From Steromphala cineraria (Eukaryota; Mollusca; Gastropoda; Trochida; Trochidae), in NCBI GenBank assembly GCA_916613615.1, contig OU744720.1, positions 3,637,749 through 3,701,748 of the forward strand: DNA of 64,000 nt, written 5' to 3'. The notes beneath the pieces are model-generated. The model was not told where the DNA came from and did not search any database. It worked only from the letters and a program-made list of their open reading frames with translations. Numbering within the stretch: the stretch's first letter is position 1; the number at the start of each line of letters is the position of its first letter. Shown piece by piece: positions 26,172-39,200 of the stretch. The position numbers and the translations under genes are program-made.

Positions 26172-27188
26172 TTATACCCCCGCTACGACGTAGTCGGGGG
26201 TATATAGCGCTCCGCGTGTCCGTCCATGCGTCCGTCCGTCCGTGCGTGCGTGCGTGCGTCCGTCCGAAATCGTTTCCGGAGCATTACTCAAAAACTATAC
26301 CACTTAGAAACTTCAAATTTGGTATGGAAGTAGCCTATATGGTGCTGTGGTGCCTTTTAGGGGTTTCAGCTCAATGGTCCAAATAATTTTTGAAATTTTG
26401 ACCAAAAACGGTCCGATTTTTGGACTTTGTCTCGTTTCCGGAGCATAACTCAAAAACTGTACCACTTAGAAACTTCAAATTTGGTATGGAAGTAGCCTAT
26501 ATGGTGCTGTGGTGCCTTTTAGGGGTTTCAGCTCAATGTTCCAAATAATTTTTTAAATTTTGACCAAAAACGGTCTGATTTTTGGACTTTGTCTCGTTTC
26601 AGGAGCATTACTAAAATAATATACCACTTAGAAACTACAAATTTGGTATGGAAGTAGCCTATATGGTGCTGTTGTGCCTTTTAGGGGTTTCAGCTCAATG
26701 TTCTGAATAATTTTTGAAATTTTGACCAAAAACGGTCCAATTTTTGTTTTGTTGTTTCCGGAGCATATATAAATACCAAATGACTTGCACACTTCAAATT
26801 TGGTATGGAAGTATACAGTCGAACCTCAGATACCCGGACTCCATATATCGGTAAATCTCACCTTACGGACAAAGATTTTTCAAACAATGTGTCTATATTT
26901 CTTAAGAAAAATGACCCAGTTAACAGGACGATTCGCTATTGGGACGATTTTCAAATGTAAACAAAACAAGGTTCGACTGTATAGTGCTGTTGTGCCTTTT
27001 AGGGGTAATTCCAGGGTTCCCAGAATTTTATTCAAAAACTACATAGCCGCGGATGTTATGAAGTAAAATAGTTTTTAGGTTTGCAAGACCATTGTGTTCA
27101 AAGTCATAATCATTCAACGAGTAATTTTCATAAATTTTCAAATTAATGTTACGTGAAGGCGGTCAAACTACAGACGGGGGTATGTGAG
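26172..27188. mobile_element. Repeat element with CGGGGGTAT ends and 162-bp tandem core
   Basis: The left end is TTATACCCCCGCTACGACG, followed by its own inverse GTCGGGGGTATA, forming a terminal hairpin. The right end is CAGACGGGGGTATGTG. A TCCG/TGCG microsatellite (about 26220-26266) follows the left end. Three and a part tandem copies of a 162-bp unit start with CGTTTCCGGAGCAT near 26271, 26433, 26595 and 26753. The fourth is split by a pogo-type MITE. It is non-coding. The layout parallels the elements at 21942 and 48297 but the sequences differ. Confidence 0.7.
26814..26981. mobile_element. pogo/Tigger-type MITE nested in the 162-bp repeat
   Basis: A 164-bp insertion (26816-26979) bounded by CAGTCGAACCT and AGGTTCGACTG, perfect 11-base inverted repeats, with TA on both sides as target duplication. 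CAGT-initial termini with a TA target are typical of the pogo/Tigger branch of Tc1/mariner. Its interior has no transposase. It interrupts the fourth tandem unit, so it is younger than the host element. Confidence 0.8.
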
Positions 27189-28186
27189 CCGTGCTCACTT
27201 TTGCCTTGTTTTAACTATCATTTTTTCAGATGAGAAGTGTTTGTATTAGGTATCATATTCATTTATTAGCATCATGTTTTGATTTATGATTGTTTCTGTG
27301 CTCAATCATTTTTTTTGAAGTGTTTCATATATTATATTGATAAAGATAAATAACATTTAGTGATAGTAAACCTTTTTTTCGAATAAATTTTATTTTAGGG
27401 TAAGATATTATCAGAAGTATTAAGCAATGAACACATTGATTATTAGGAAAATGAACGTTAGCTTGCTATGTTGGTTGTTCTGCTATGAAGAAAGGGTTTT
27501 GTCCAAGAATTCTATACTTTCAGACATTGTACAGTTGCCTCTTGCTGATGCTTGATAATATTTCACATGAAACATGTCTGCATTTATATATTTGTTTTGT
27601 GTATCCATGATGTTTATGTTCACAAATATTTCTTGAACTGAATTGCAGATTAAAATAAAGAGACACACATATCGTTTTTGTATATTTGCCCCTACAAAGG
27701 TAAATATATTTTAAATACAGGCGCTTTACACAACTGCAATATATTATCAAGATGCAGCAAAATGGTCAACAACAAAACTCGCATAAGGTTCTCTACAAGA
27801 AACCATGATTAGTACAATGAAAGATTGCTTACCATACATGTCACACTGTCAAAGACTGTGACACATCAAAGAGATACTCTATGAGTTGTAAGTGTCACAT
27901 TTGCCAGATGCTATCATTTGCGTCATTTCATTGAGATGTACCAACTTCTGCTGAGAAGAAAGTTCTAATGCTTATTTGAGTATTATGAAAAAGCAAAGGT
28001 ACAAAGTTGTTATTTTGATTTTAAAAAATGTCCCTTGTACCGCTATTGGCACTAAACTTTTACTTAAACATACAAATACTAGTACACAGTGAGTTGATAT
28101 TGTTCTTCAAAGGCATTTACAAGTTTGTGTAGTAATATTTTTATGGATGACATTTCTTTATTTATTTCTGATGTTTCTGAACTACT
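27189..28186. other. Spacer between repeats; possible distal poly(A) signal
   Basis: No gene recognised. An AATAAA at 27654-27659 is the first canonical poly(A) signal after DCAF13. The sequence is AT-rich and otherwise unremarkable. Confidence 0.45.
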
Positions 28187-31100
28187 TGCTCTTCTACACC
28201 AAAACCTTTCTGGACTACTCCTTGCTCTTCCTCACTACAACATTTCTGGACTACTCCTTGCTCTTCCTCACTACAACCTTTCTGGACTACTTGCTCTTCC
28301 TCACTACAACCTTTCTGGACTACTTCTTGTCCTTCTACATCAAAACCTTTCTGGACTACTTCTTGTCTTTCTACATCACAACCTTTCTGGACTACTCCTT
28401 GTTCTTCCTCACTACAACCTTTCTTGACTACTCCTTGCTCTTCTACACCACAACATTTCTGGACTACTCCTTGCTCTTCTACATCAAAACCTTTCTGGAC
28501 TACTTCTTGTCTTTCTACATCACAACATTTCTGGACTACTCCTTGCTCTTCCTCACTACAACCTTTCTTGACTTCTCCTTGCTCTTCTTCACCAAAACCT
28601 TTCTGGACTACTTCTTGTCTTTCTACATCACAACCTTTCTGGACTACTCCTTGCTCTTCTACACCACAACCTTTCTGGACTACTCCTTGCCCTTCTTCAC
28701 CACAACCTTTCTGGACTACTTGCTCTTCCTCACTACAACCTTTCTGGACTACTCCTTGCTCTTCTACACCACAACCTTTCTGGACTACTTGCTCTTCCTC
28801 ACTACAACCTTTCTGGACTTCTCCTTGCTCTTCTTCACCAAAACCTTTCTGGACTACTTCTTGTCTTTCTACACCACAACCTTTCTTGACTACTCCTTGC
28901 TCTTCTACACCACAACCTTTCTGGACTACTCCTTGCCCTTCTTCACCACAACCTTTCTGGACTACTCCTTGCTCTTCTACACCACAACCTTTCTGGACTA
29001 CTCCTTGCTCTTCTACACCACAACATTTCTGGACTACTCCTTGCTCTTCTACACCACAACCTTTCTGGACTACTCCTTGCTATTCTACACCACAACCTTT
29101 CTGGACTACTCCTTGCTCTTCTACACCACAACCTTTCTGGACTACTCCTTGCTCTTCTACACCACAACATTTCTTGACTACTCCTTGCTCTTCTACACCA
29201 CAACCTTTCTGGACTACTCCTTGCTATTCTACACCACAACCTTTCTGGACTTCTCCTTGCTCTTCTACACCACAACCTTTCTGGACTACTCCTTGCTATT
29301 CTACACCACAACCTTGCTGGACTACTTGCTATTCTTCACCACAACCTTTCTGGACTACTTGCTATTCTTCACCACAACCTTTCTGGACTACTCCTTGCTC
29401 TTCTACACCACAACATTTCTGGACTACTCCTTGCTATTCTACACCACAACATTTCTGGACTACTCCTTGCTCTTCTTCACCAAAACCTTTCTGGACTACT
29501 CCTTGCTCTTCTACACCACAACCTTGCTGGACTACTCCTTGCTCTTCTTCACCAAAACTTTTCTGGACTACTCCTTGCCCTTCTTCACCAAAACATTTCT
29601 GGACCACTCCTTGCCCTTCTTCACCAAAACCTTTCTGGACTACTCCTTGCCCTTCTTCACCACAACCTTTCTGGACTACTCCTTGCCCTTCTTCACCACA
29701 ACCTTTCTGGACTACTCCTTGCCCTTCTTCACCAAAACCTTTCTGGACTACTCCTTGCTCTTTTTCACCACAACCTTTCTGGACTACTCCTTGCTCTTCT
29801 ACACCACAACCTTGCTGGACTACTCCTTGCTCTTCTTCACCAAAACTTTTCTGGACTACTCCTTGCCCTTCTCTACCAAAACATTTCTGGACCACTCCTT
29901 GCCCTTCTACACCACAACCTTTCTGGACTACTCCTTGCTCTTCTTCACCAAAACCTTTCTGGACTACTCCTTGCTCTTCTACACCACAACCTTGCTGGAC
30001 TACTCCTTGCCCTTCTTCACCACAACCTTGCTGGACTACTCCTTGCTCTTCTTCACCAAAACCTTTCTGGACTACTCCTTGCTCTTCTTCACCAAACCTT
30101 TCTGGACTACTCCTTGCTATTCTACACCACAACCTTTCTGGACTACTTGCTATTCTTCACCACAACCTTTTTGGAATACTCCTTGCTATTCTACACCACA
30201 ACATTTCTGAACTACTCCTTGCTATTCTACACCACAACATTTCTGGACTACTCCTTGCTATTCTACACCACAACCTTTCTGGACTACTTGCTATTCTTCA
30301 CCACAACCTTTTTGGAATACTCCTTGCTATTCTACACCACAACATTTCTGGACTACTCCTTGCTATTCTACACCACAACCTTGCTGGACTACTCCTTGCC
30401 CTTCTCTACCAAAACATTTCTGGACCACTCCTTGCCCTTCTACACCACAACCTTTCTGGACTACTCCTTGCTCTTCTTCACCAAAACCTTTCTGGACTAC
30501 TCCTTGCTCTTCTACACCACAACCTTTCTGGACTACTCCTTGCTCTTCTTCACCAAAACCTTTCTGGACTACTCCTTGCTCTTCTTCACCACAACCTTTC
30601 TGGACTACTCCTTGCCCTTCTTCACCACAACCTTTCTGGACTACTCCTTGCTCTTCTTCACCAAAACCTTTCTGGACTACTCCTTGCTCTTCTTCACCAA
30701 ACCTTTCTGGACTACTCCTTGCTATTCTACACCACAACCTTTCTGGACTACTTGCTATTCTTCACCACAACCTTTTTGGAATACTCCTTGCTATTCTACA
30801 CCACAACATTTCTGAACTACTCCTTGCTATTCTACACCACAACATTTCTGGACTACTCCTTGCTATTCTACACCACAACCTTTCTGGACTACTTGCTATT
30901 CTTCACCACAACCTTTTTGGAATACTCCTTGCTATTCTACACCACAACATTTCTGGACTACTCCTTGCTCTTCTACACCACAACCTTGCTGGACTACTCC
31001 TTGCCCTTCTCTACCAAAACCTTTCTGGACTACTCCTTGCTCTTCTACACCACAACCTTTCTGGACTACTCCTTGCTCTTCTTCACCACAACCTTTCTGG

Positions 31101-33922
31101 ACTACTCCTTGCTCTTCTACACCACAACCTTTCTGGACTACTCCTTGCTCTTCTTCACCACAACCTTTCTGGACTACTCCTTGCTCTTCTACACCACAAC
31201 CTTTCTGGACTACTCCTTGCTCTTCTTCACCAAACCTTTCTGGATTACTCCTTGCTCTTCTACACCACAACCTTTCTGGACTACTCCTTGCTCTTCTCTA
31301 CCAAAACCTTTCTGGACTACATCTTGCTCTTCTACACCACAACCTTTCTGGACTACTCCTTGCTCTTCTACACCACAACCTTTCTGGACTACTTGCTATT
31401 CTACACCACAACCTTGCTGGACTACTCCTTGCTCTTCTCTACCAAAACCTTTCTGGACTACTCCTTGCTCTTCTACACCACAACCTTTCTGGACTACTCC
31501 TTGCCCTTCTCTACCAAAACATTTCTGGACTACTCCTTGCTCTTCTACACCACAACCTTTCTGGACTACTCCTTGCTCTTCTACACCACAACCTTTCTGG
31601 ACTACTCCTTGCTATTCTACACCACAACATTTCTGGACTACTCCTTGCTCTTCTTCACCACAACCTTTCTGGACTACTCCTTGCTATTCTACACCACAAC
31701 ATTTCTGGACTACTCCTTGTTATTCTACACCACAACATTTCTGGACTACTCCTTGCTCTTCTTCACCAAAACCTTTCTGGACCACTCCTTGCCCTTCTTC
31801 ACCAAAACCTTTCTGGACCACTCCTTGCCCTTCTACACCACAACCTTTCTGGACCACTCCTTTCCCTTCTTCACCAAAACCTTTCTGGACTACTCCTTGC
31901 CCTTCTACACCACAACCTTTCTGGACTACTCCTTGCCCTTCTTCACCAAAACTTTTCTGGCACACTCCTTGCCCTTCTTCACCAAAACCTTTCTGGACCA
32001 CTCCTTGCCCTTCTTCACCACAACATTTCTGGACTACTCCTTGCCCTTCTTCACCACAACATTTCTGCACTACTTCCTGTCCTTCTTCACCAAACCTTTC
32101 TGGACTACTCCTTGCTCTTCTACACCACAACCTTTCTGGACTACTCCTTGCTATTCTACACCACAACATTTCTGGACTACTCCTTGCTATTCTACACCAC
32201 AACATTTCTGGACTACTCCTTGCTCTTCTTCACCAAACCTTTTTGGACAACTCCTTGCTCTTCTTCACCAAACCTTTCTGGACTACTCCTTGCTATTCTA
32301 CACCACAACCTTTCTGGACTACTTGCTATTCTTCACCACAACCTTTTTGGAATACTCCTTGCTCTTATACACCACAACCTTTTTGGAATACTCCTTGCTC
32401 TTCTTCACCACAACCTTTCTGGACTACTCCTTGCTATTCTACACCAAACCTTTTTGGACAACTCCTTGCTCTTCTTCACCAAACCTTTCTGGACTACTCC
32501 TTGCTCTTCTTCACCAAACCTTTCTGGACTACTCCTTGCTCTTCTTCACCAAACCTTTCTGGACTACTCCTTGCTATTCTACACCACAACCTTTCTGGAC
32601 TACTTGCTATTCTTCACCACAACCTTTTTGGAAAACTCCTTGCTATTCTACACCACAACATTTCTGGACTACTCCTTGCTATTCTACACCACAACATTTC
32701 TGGACTACTCCTTGCTATTCTACACCACAACCTTTCTGGACTACTTGCTATTCTTCACCACAACCTTTTTGGAATACTCCTTGCTATTCTACACCACAAC
32801 ATTTCTGGACTACTCCTTGCTATTCTACACCACAACATTTCTGGACTACTCCTTGCTCTTCTACACCACAACCTTTCTGGACTACTCCTTGCTCTTCTTC
32901 ACCAAACCTTTCTGGACTACTCCTTGCTCTTCTTCACCACAACCTTTCTGGACTACTCCTTGCTATTCTACACCACAACCTTTCTGGACTACTCCTTGCT
33001 ATTCTACACCACAACCTTTCTGGACTACTTGCTATTCTTCACCACAACCTTTTTGGAATACTCCTTGCTATTCTACACCACAACATTTCTGGACTACTCC
33101 TTGCTTTTCTACACCACAACCTTTCTGGACTACTCCTTGCTATTCTACACCACAACATTTCTGGACTACTCCTTGCTCTTCTACACCACAACCTTTCTGG
33201 ACTACTCCTTGCTCTTCTTCACCAAACCTTTCTGGACTACTCCTTGCTATTCTTCACCACAACCTTTTTGGACTACTCCTTGCTCTTCTTCACCAAACCT
33301 TTCTGGACTACTCCTTGCTCTTCTTCACCAAACCTTTCTGGACTACTCCTTGCTCTTCTTCACCACAACCTTTCTGGACTACTCCTTGCTATTCTACACC
33401 ACAACCTTGCTGGACTACTCCTTGCTCTTCTTCACCACAACCTTTCTGGACTACTCCTTGCTATTCTTCACCACAACCTTTTTGGACTACTCCTTGCTCT
33501 TCTTCACCACAACATTTCTGGACTACTCCTTGCTCTTCTTCACCACAACCTTTCTGGACTACTCCTTGCTATTCTTCACCACAACCTTTTTGGACTACTC
33601 CTTGCTCTTCTTCACCACAACATTTCTGGACTACTCCTTGCTATTCTTCACCACAATATTTCTGGACTACTCCTTGCTCTTCTTCACCAAACCTTTCTGG
33701 ACTACTCCTTGCTCTTCTTCACCACAACCTTTCTGGACTACTCCTTGCTCTTCTTCACCAAACCTTTCTGGACTACTCCTTGCTCTTCTTCACCACAACC
33801 TTTCTGGACTACTCCTTGCTATTCTTCACCACAACCTTTTTGGACTACTCCTTGCTCTTCTTCACCACAATATTTCTGGACTACTCCTTGCTCTTCTTCA
33901 CCAAACCTTTCTGGACTACTTC
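28187..33922 (+). repeat. 36-bp minisatellite array, about 160 copies
   Basis: A 5.7-kb tandem array of a unit like ACCTTTCTGGACTACTCC followed by TTGCTCTTCTACACCACA. Most units are 36 bp; 33-bp variants lack one TCC and 35-bp variants have CACCAAACC in place of CACCAAAACC. Because 36 is a multiple of 3 and the unit has no stop, all three + frames and one - frame stay open for kilobases. Their 12-residue repeats are FLDYSLLFYTTT, PFWTTPCSSTPQ and LSGLLLALLHHN. That explains the very long ORFs without requiring a gene. The + strand is poor in G. Block patterns recur, for example near 30110-30360 and 30720-30960, showing higher-order duplication. An AATAAA follows at 33957. There is no splice site or signal peptide that would argue for a protein. 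Confidence 0.93.
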
Positions 33923-35819
33923 GTTGACAAAACGTAACCCAGAAACGTGTGAAATGAATAAAGAAATTGTCATACATATCATTGTCTTTTATTGAATTTA
34001 TATTGTTAAATAGCCTAAATGATTAGTGTTCCCTTCCTCCGTTTATCCATTATGTCATAAACTTTGTGCACTTATATCTTCTTTGCTAGAACCACAAAAC
34101 TATTGAAATTTCAAGTTTTGTGTATGGTTATGTTTTATAGACGTGGTGACCCTGTGACCACTAATGAGAATACAGGGGTCATGTCCTAAAACCAATTTTC
34201 AACCTAAATCATATGAATAGGGATGTCTTTACGTTTCATTGTACAACAACACATTCCAAAAGAGAAGGTCCCAATACATGAATTCGTTTATCATGAAAGA
34301 CGGAAGTTTTCTACCAACAGCAAGGCTTCCTCCGCTTAGATAGTTAAACATAGTCCGTGTGCTACCATGGCCTCATCACTTTGTTTCTTTTACAGGGGTT
34401 TCACTCTCTGTAATCTTACAACGTATGGTAGACGCGCTCCTCCCTGTGACTGTAGTCTCTCCTGCTTTCCCTTAGTGATGTGTGTCAGCCTGACGATTTG
34501 CGAAGAAGAAGTAAAGTTGTTCGTACGTCAAAAGGTACGAAGGTTAGGATGGTCACAAATGTATCAGAGATGATTGATGTATGTGTCGTGCAACTTGTCG
34601 CCTTTCAAAGAAATATATGCCTTGTCAAATTGACCTAATTAATTTTCTTAAATTAGCACTGAAGTGATTTTACTTGTTTGATAATATAAAAGATTTAATG
34701 TTTAAAGTAACTGTTTAAGATTTTTTACTGGTTCCTCCTCAAACGTTTTTTGATCAATTCTTCAGAACAATGCTCCTCTTTCAATTATTTCAATTCATTA
34801 TAGAAATGGCACACAATAAATGAACATATTTTCTATTAAATCGGTAACTGTTCAACTAGAAAAAACACACTGAAATTTAATATTATAATTAAGGTGTTCC
34901 AATTTATATCCAATAAGAGAAATATTTAAAAAATAGCAATTAAAATCCTAAAAAAATATTTAAAATCAATTTTCAATTAAAAGTCAACATGATGCGTTCT
35001 GTTACACATAAATCTTCGCTCCCTTGTGAAAGATCGCGGTATCGGCTAGATGTACATTGCAACACGGTGAGTTATGTCGACATTTTGCAATCAGAAGGTA
35101 ACACATGCTCCCAACACGGTTCGATCTGCTTCACCGACGTATTGATGTGAAATCTCACTCTGTACTCTTGGTGCTTGTTCCTCTCCTCTCGGCTCTATCT
35201 CACTGATTATACATGTAAGTATTGTAGGTAGTGATAACATACCACCGACCCCTCCTCAATGTGTCTCTTTAAAATCACCAATTAAAATGGTCGACCGCGA
35301 TGGTGACCCCCTCTTTTGAATCTATAGGCGAACCCACCCACCCCCTTTTCGAAATCATGGATGTGCCACTGAATTTTATTTAATCGTTTCATTCCCCGAC
35401 AGGATGTTCTGTTTCATACTGCAGCTAGATAGTTGGACAATAATTTGATAAAATCACTTCTACTAATGTGCATTTCTCCAAACGCAGTGTAATGCATTTC
35501 TCAAAATACGTACATGTATGTCTAATATTGTATGCTCATCGCATCTACGCATGCGCAATGTTACCACTGATTAGGAACATCCTTGAGGTTCCACATGATT
35601 TGCTGCACACGTGAGAAATATTGTTTGGCAAACAAGTTATGTCTAGGAACTTCTCCACATTTGCAGTCGAATACTGGTTACGTCTATCTCATGCAGTACA
35701 CCAATTCGATGTGACGTTCTGAGATCTTCGTTTGGCCGTATTCTCATACTGTGCAGAAGCCTGCCAATGTCAAGTCAGTCAAGTGTGTTATCATGTGTGT
35801 AGGCCTTTAGCCCATATAC
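33923..35819. other. Intergenic DNA, no gene seen
   Basis: The array stops abruptly near 33922 and is followed by an AATAAA (33957-33962). The rest is AT-rich with short frames only. No exon or RNA gene was recognised. Confidence 0.5.
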
Positions 35820-36230
35820 ATGTAAATTTCGAAACGTTATTACCAGAGCAACGATTGCCTTATGTTAAGGCTATGAATAACATATTTACATAAATTAAGT
35901 ATCAATGCTTCATTTTCCGTATTCATAAGGCATTTAAACTTCAACATATTTGGAGCAATACAATAAAATTTGGGAAAATATAGTTTTCGCAAGTCATCAT
36001 AATGTTCACATACAAGTATAAAATGGTATTCGTTTTCAACGTCTAAACTACAGAGAGGACATATTCTTAAACTATAATCAATATTGGACCACCTCAAATT
36101 AACATCATCTGTAATATGATAAAACATAATGCAAGAAGGGGACAGCAGTTGTCCTTTATCAGTTAAACACACAGTCTGAAGATTCTAAAGATTTGTTAAA
36201 CAACTCTTTGATGTTAAATGAAAGATGTTG
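35820..36230 (-). mobile_element. LINE 3' fragment, minus strand
   Basis: A minus-strand frame (35840-36172) carries the C-terminal region of a non-LTR retrotransposon ORF2. It has CPLC, then ENEYHFILVC, forming the Cys-Cys-His-Cys zinc-knuckle-like motif, followed by EHYDDLRK and a LMNTENEALILNLCKY block. The same domain occurs in the + strand LINE at 7540-7830. Everything upstream of this domain is missing or unrecognisable, as expected for a 5'-truncated copy. Confidence 0.75.
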
Positions 36231-39200
36231 AATTTAAAATACATATAAAACGCATTCACAAGACCGCTGCTCATGAGGAACAAGCATTGCGGAGATCCTC
36301 ATCTCTATCGGAGTTGGAGTAATAATACTAATCATATTTATTTTTGGAAGAAGTATTAGAAAATAAAACATGGCCTTCAATCGTTCCAGGAGATATGTCC
36401 CTATAAATAGAACTAAATAGGATTCGGATACACGCTACCACTTAACAAATTTGCTGATATATATAGTAAAATATAACAAGTTCGTGCTCAGTAGGAGATC
36501 TATATGGTAATTAGAGTTGCCTTCACGAGGAATAATCGATATTTTTCATTAATAACATACCGGCTTTTTGTTATGTTTCTATAACATTTTTCATATGCAA
36601 AATTGTTTAATTTAGCTTTTAGAAGAATATGTAATTATTTACATTATGCGTACATTGTTAAACCAAAGAAGTTCGAGTCATCCATTCGACTAATGTAACA
36701 CTGGTCTGATCAGTGGAGTGGAACTATCATATCTACTGGAGTCTTTATCGGAATAAGTCCTGATAATGAAAGAATCATCCAAATAGAGCAGCGAAACTAT
36801 TCATGAGAATAGAAAGGCTCATTATTTGGGGATTTTCAACGGGAATAATTTTTGAAAAAAAAGGAGGATTTGTTCTCGATTAGGGAAAGTCTACTGAATC
36901 ATCCCTTAAACAAATTTGGATGTTATTCGGTTACTGTCAAAAGAATTATTACCGACAATGAAAGGTTTCCTTTTAATAGTGTCAGTTTTAGTAGGTTAAG
37001 TGAATTCTTTTAATGTTTCTGTCATAATGTCCTCGGAATGTCAATGGATAAAGCTCAATATATACCCATATGTGGAGTCCAGACAAATAAACCATCATAT
37101 TAAGACCCACACAAACCTGTTACTGATATAGTTCGTACTGGATCAGTCTGTATCGTTGACAGGTTGTGTCAGAAAACGTTTAATCATTGCCCCATGTTGC
37201 ATCACAAAGTGTTTATATGAAAATAGTTTTGGGTTATATCAGGATTGAGTTTTAACGAATTTAATCGCCAATTGAACTAGAGGTAAATTGATATTAGCAT
37301 CGTTTTACATACACATTCAGACGTAAGCGAGGCGACAAGACCTTCCCCTTGACCGATCCCTCGGCAGTGAGCCGAAGGAAGGATAAAACACAACTCTGAG
37401 GTCTACTGCTGTAAGAAGAACATCAAGGTGGGATTAAAACCCGAGGAATTATCTCGACCTTGAGCGTTTTCTTAGAACAGAAGATCGAGAAGTTGTGTTC
37501 AAACGTCCAAATTCATATTGCATAAATTTTTTCTCCAAAATCAGGCTAATAAAGAGTAATATTTCCTTCCCTGACCGTATATAGAGGAATAAACAATCTG
37601 AATTCAAATAAAGTATTTAAACATATTTAATCTTCATTGCAATGAGATTATATTCGGCATGCTGACAAATTATTCTGAGTCTCCTTTAAGGTCTCACTTT
37701 CAAATATACCTTATATCAACAGAAATACCTCATACAGGGTTGTTATCGTAAGTAAATCCATATTATTGGGTTTTCCTAGAAAAGCACCGACGTCCAAAGC
37801 AATAGACAAATTAAGATCTAATTTGATCATCAGATTGAAAGCCCTAATCATTGTATTTTCTCCTTTACTTCATTTTTTTCTTCACTGACTGTGAGTGTGA
37901 CGTTTCGTTAATATCCCTTGACAGATTAATATTTGTTTCTATTGCAGATAAAGTTAAACATAATTTGCTTATTTTAAATGTTGTATGATCGATAGTATAT
38001 TAGAACTCAGTAAGTGAACATCGATTAGTGTCCCAGCAACAGGTTGTGTCGACAGGCTGGCAAATCCTATCAGGGCCAGGACTCGCTGACAACTTGTGTT
38101 ATAGTCACTTATATCAATAGGCACACGTGGGCACTATCTATCGGTGTAAACACAGTTTGAACCCCGTGGTAAACAGGATACTGGCTTTTGAATCATATGG
38201 CTTGATGATTACACGATCTTACATACATTTTACATACCTACACGGTGTAGCATTTGAGGTAAGAAAAACCTTTCATTCTATATTGTACATGGTATTCATT
38301 ATAGTTTTACTTATCCGATAATATATTTGTAAAATGGAAGTTCCTGTTAACCTGAATGAGGTCAAATAAAGATATGAGCATTATGTCGGAAACACTCGCG
38401 GTTGTTTACAAAATGTCATACTTTGAACATATTTGCATTATCATTATGCTTTATTTAGGAAAAGTTAGGTTATTGTAGGGAGTTTACTGTATTGATCCTC
38501 ACTTTCACAAACACGATAGTTTAAACGTTCATTCACCAGTGGTTGTGATTGCATTTTGCTTCAAGAATTTATCATCATCACCACCACAATCAATTAATGG
38601 GTCCCATCTGTTTGATCCGAATTAGTCAGCTTCATGTTCTTAGGGTGAACCACCATCCCCAAACCTTTTTTATAATAAGCCCAAATAAACCAAATAAAAA
38701 AAATCAACATATCATGGTTCATTAAATATTAGGGCCTGATAAGACATTACTCTACCACATACTAAATGAATGGTTGTCTGTCCTTCCCAAATGCTATGCT
38801 TATCTCATTTAGAGAGATACAGAGAAAAGTGTTTAACGAGTGGTTGGACGAACAATGTGGATAAATTGATTAGGTAGGACGTTTTATTAAGTAAGTATTA
38901 GTTTCATGAATTCATGTGTATATATACAAAGAGGATACTTGTATATAAGATATAAGTATAAGAAAGTAACACATCGATCATTGAGTTAAGTCAGGCCCAC
39001 GCTTATTTCATACTTCTGTGAAGTTCTGTTTGAGGCCATATATTATCGATTTTAGTCCACTGAAGTCATACTTAGGTCATATGTTACCATGTTGTGTGAT
39101 GCTGTTTGTCGCACAGCTATTTGAAGGAAATCCTAGAAATAGGAACATTTACCCAATGACGTTCAATGACAATCTTTCGATAACATATTAATAAGATGGA

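Noticed and set aside
28187..33922. CRISPR-like array
   Set aside because: Repeats are directly contiguous with no unique spacers, and the genome is eukaryotic. The same holds for the 22-, 74- and 108-bp arrays.
28147..33995. Very long forward ORFs (233 to 1837 codons) and minus-strand ORFs over the 36-bp array as protein genes
   Set aside because: Openness follows from a stop-free unit whose length is a multiple of three. Several frames on both strands are open at once, which is not expected of a single gene.
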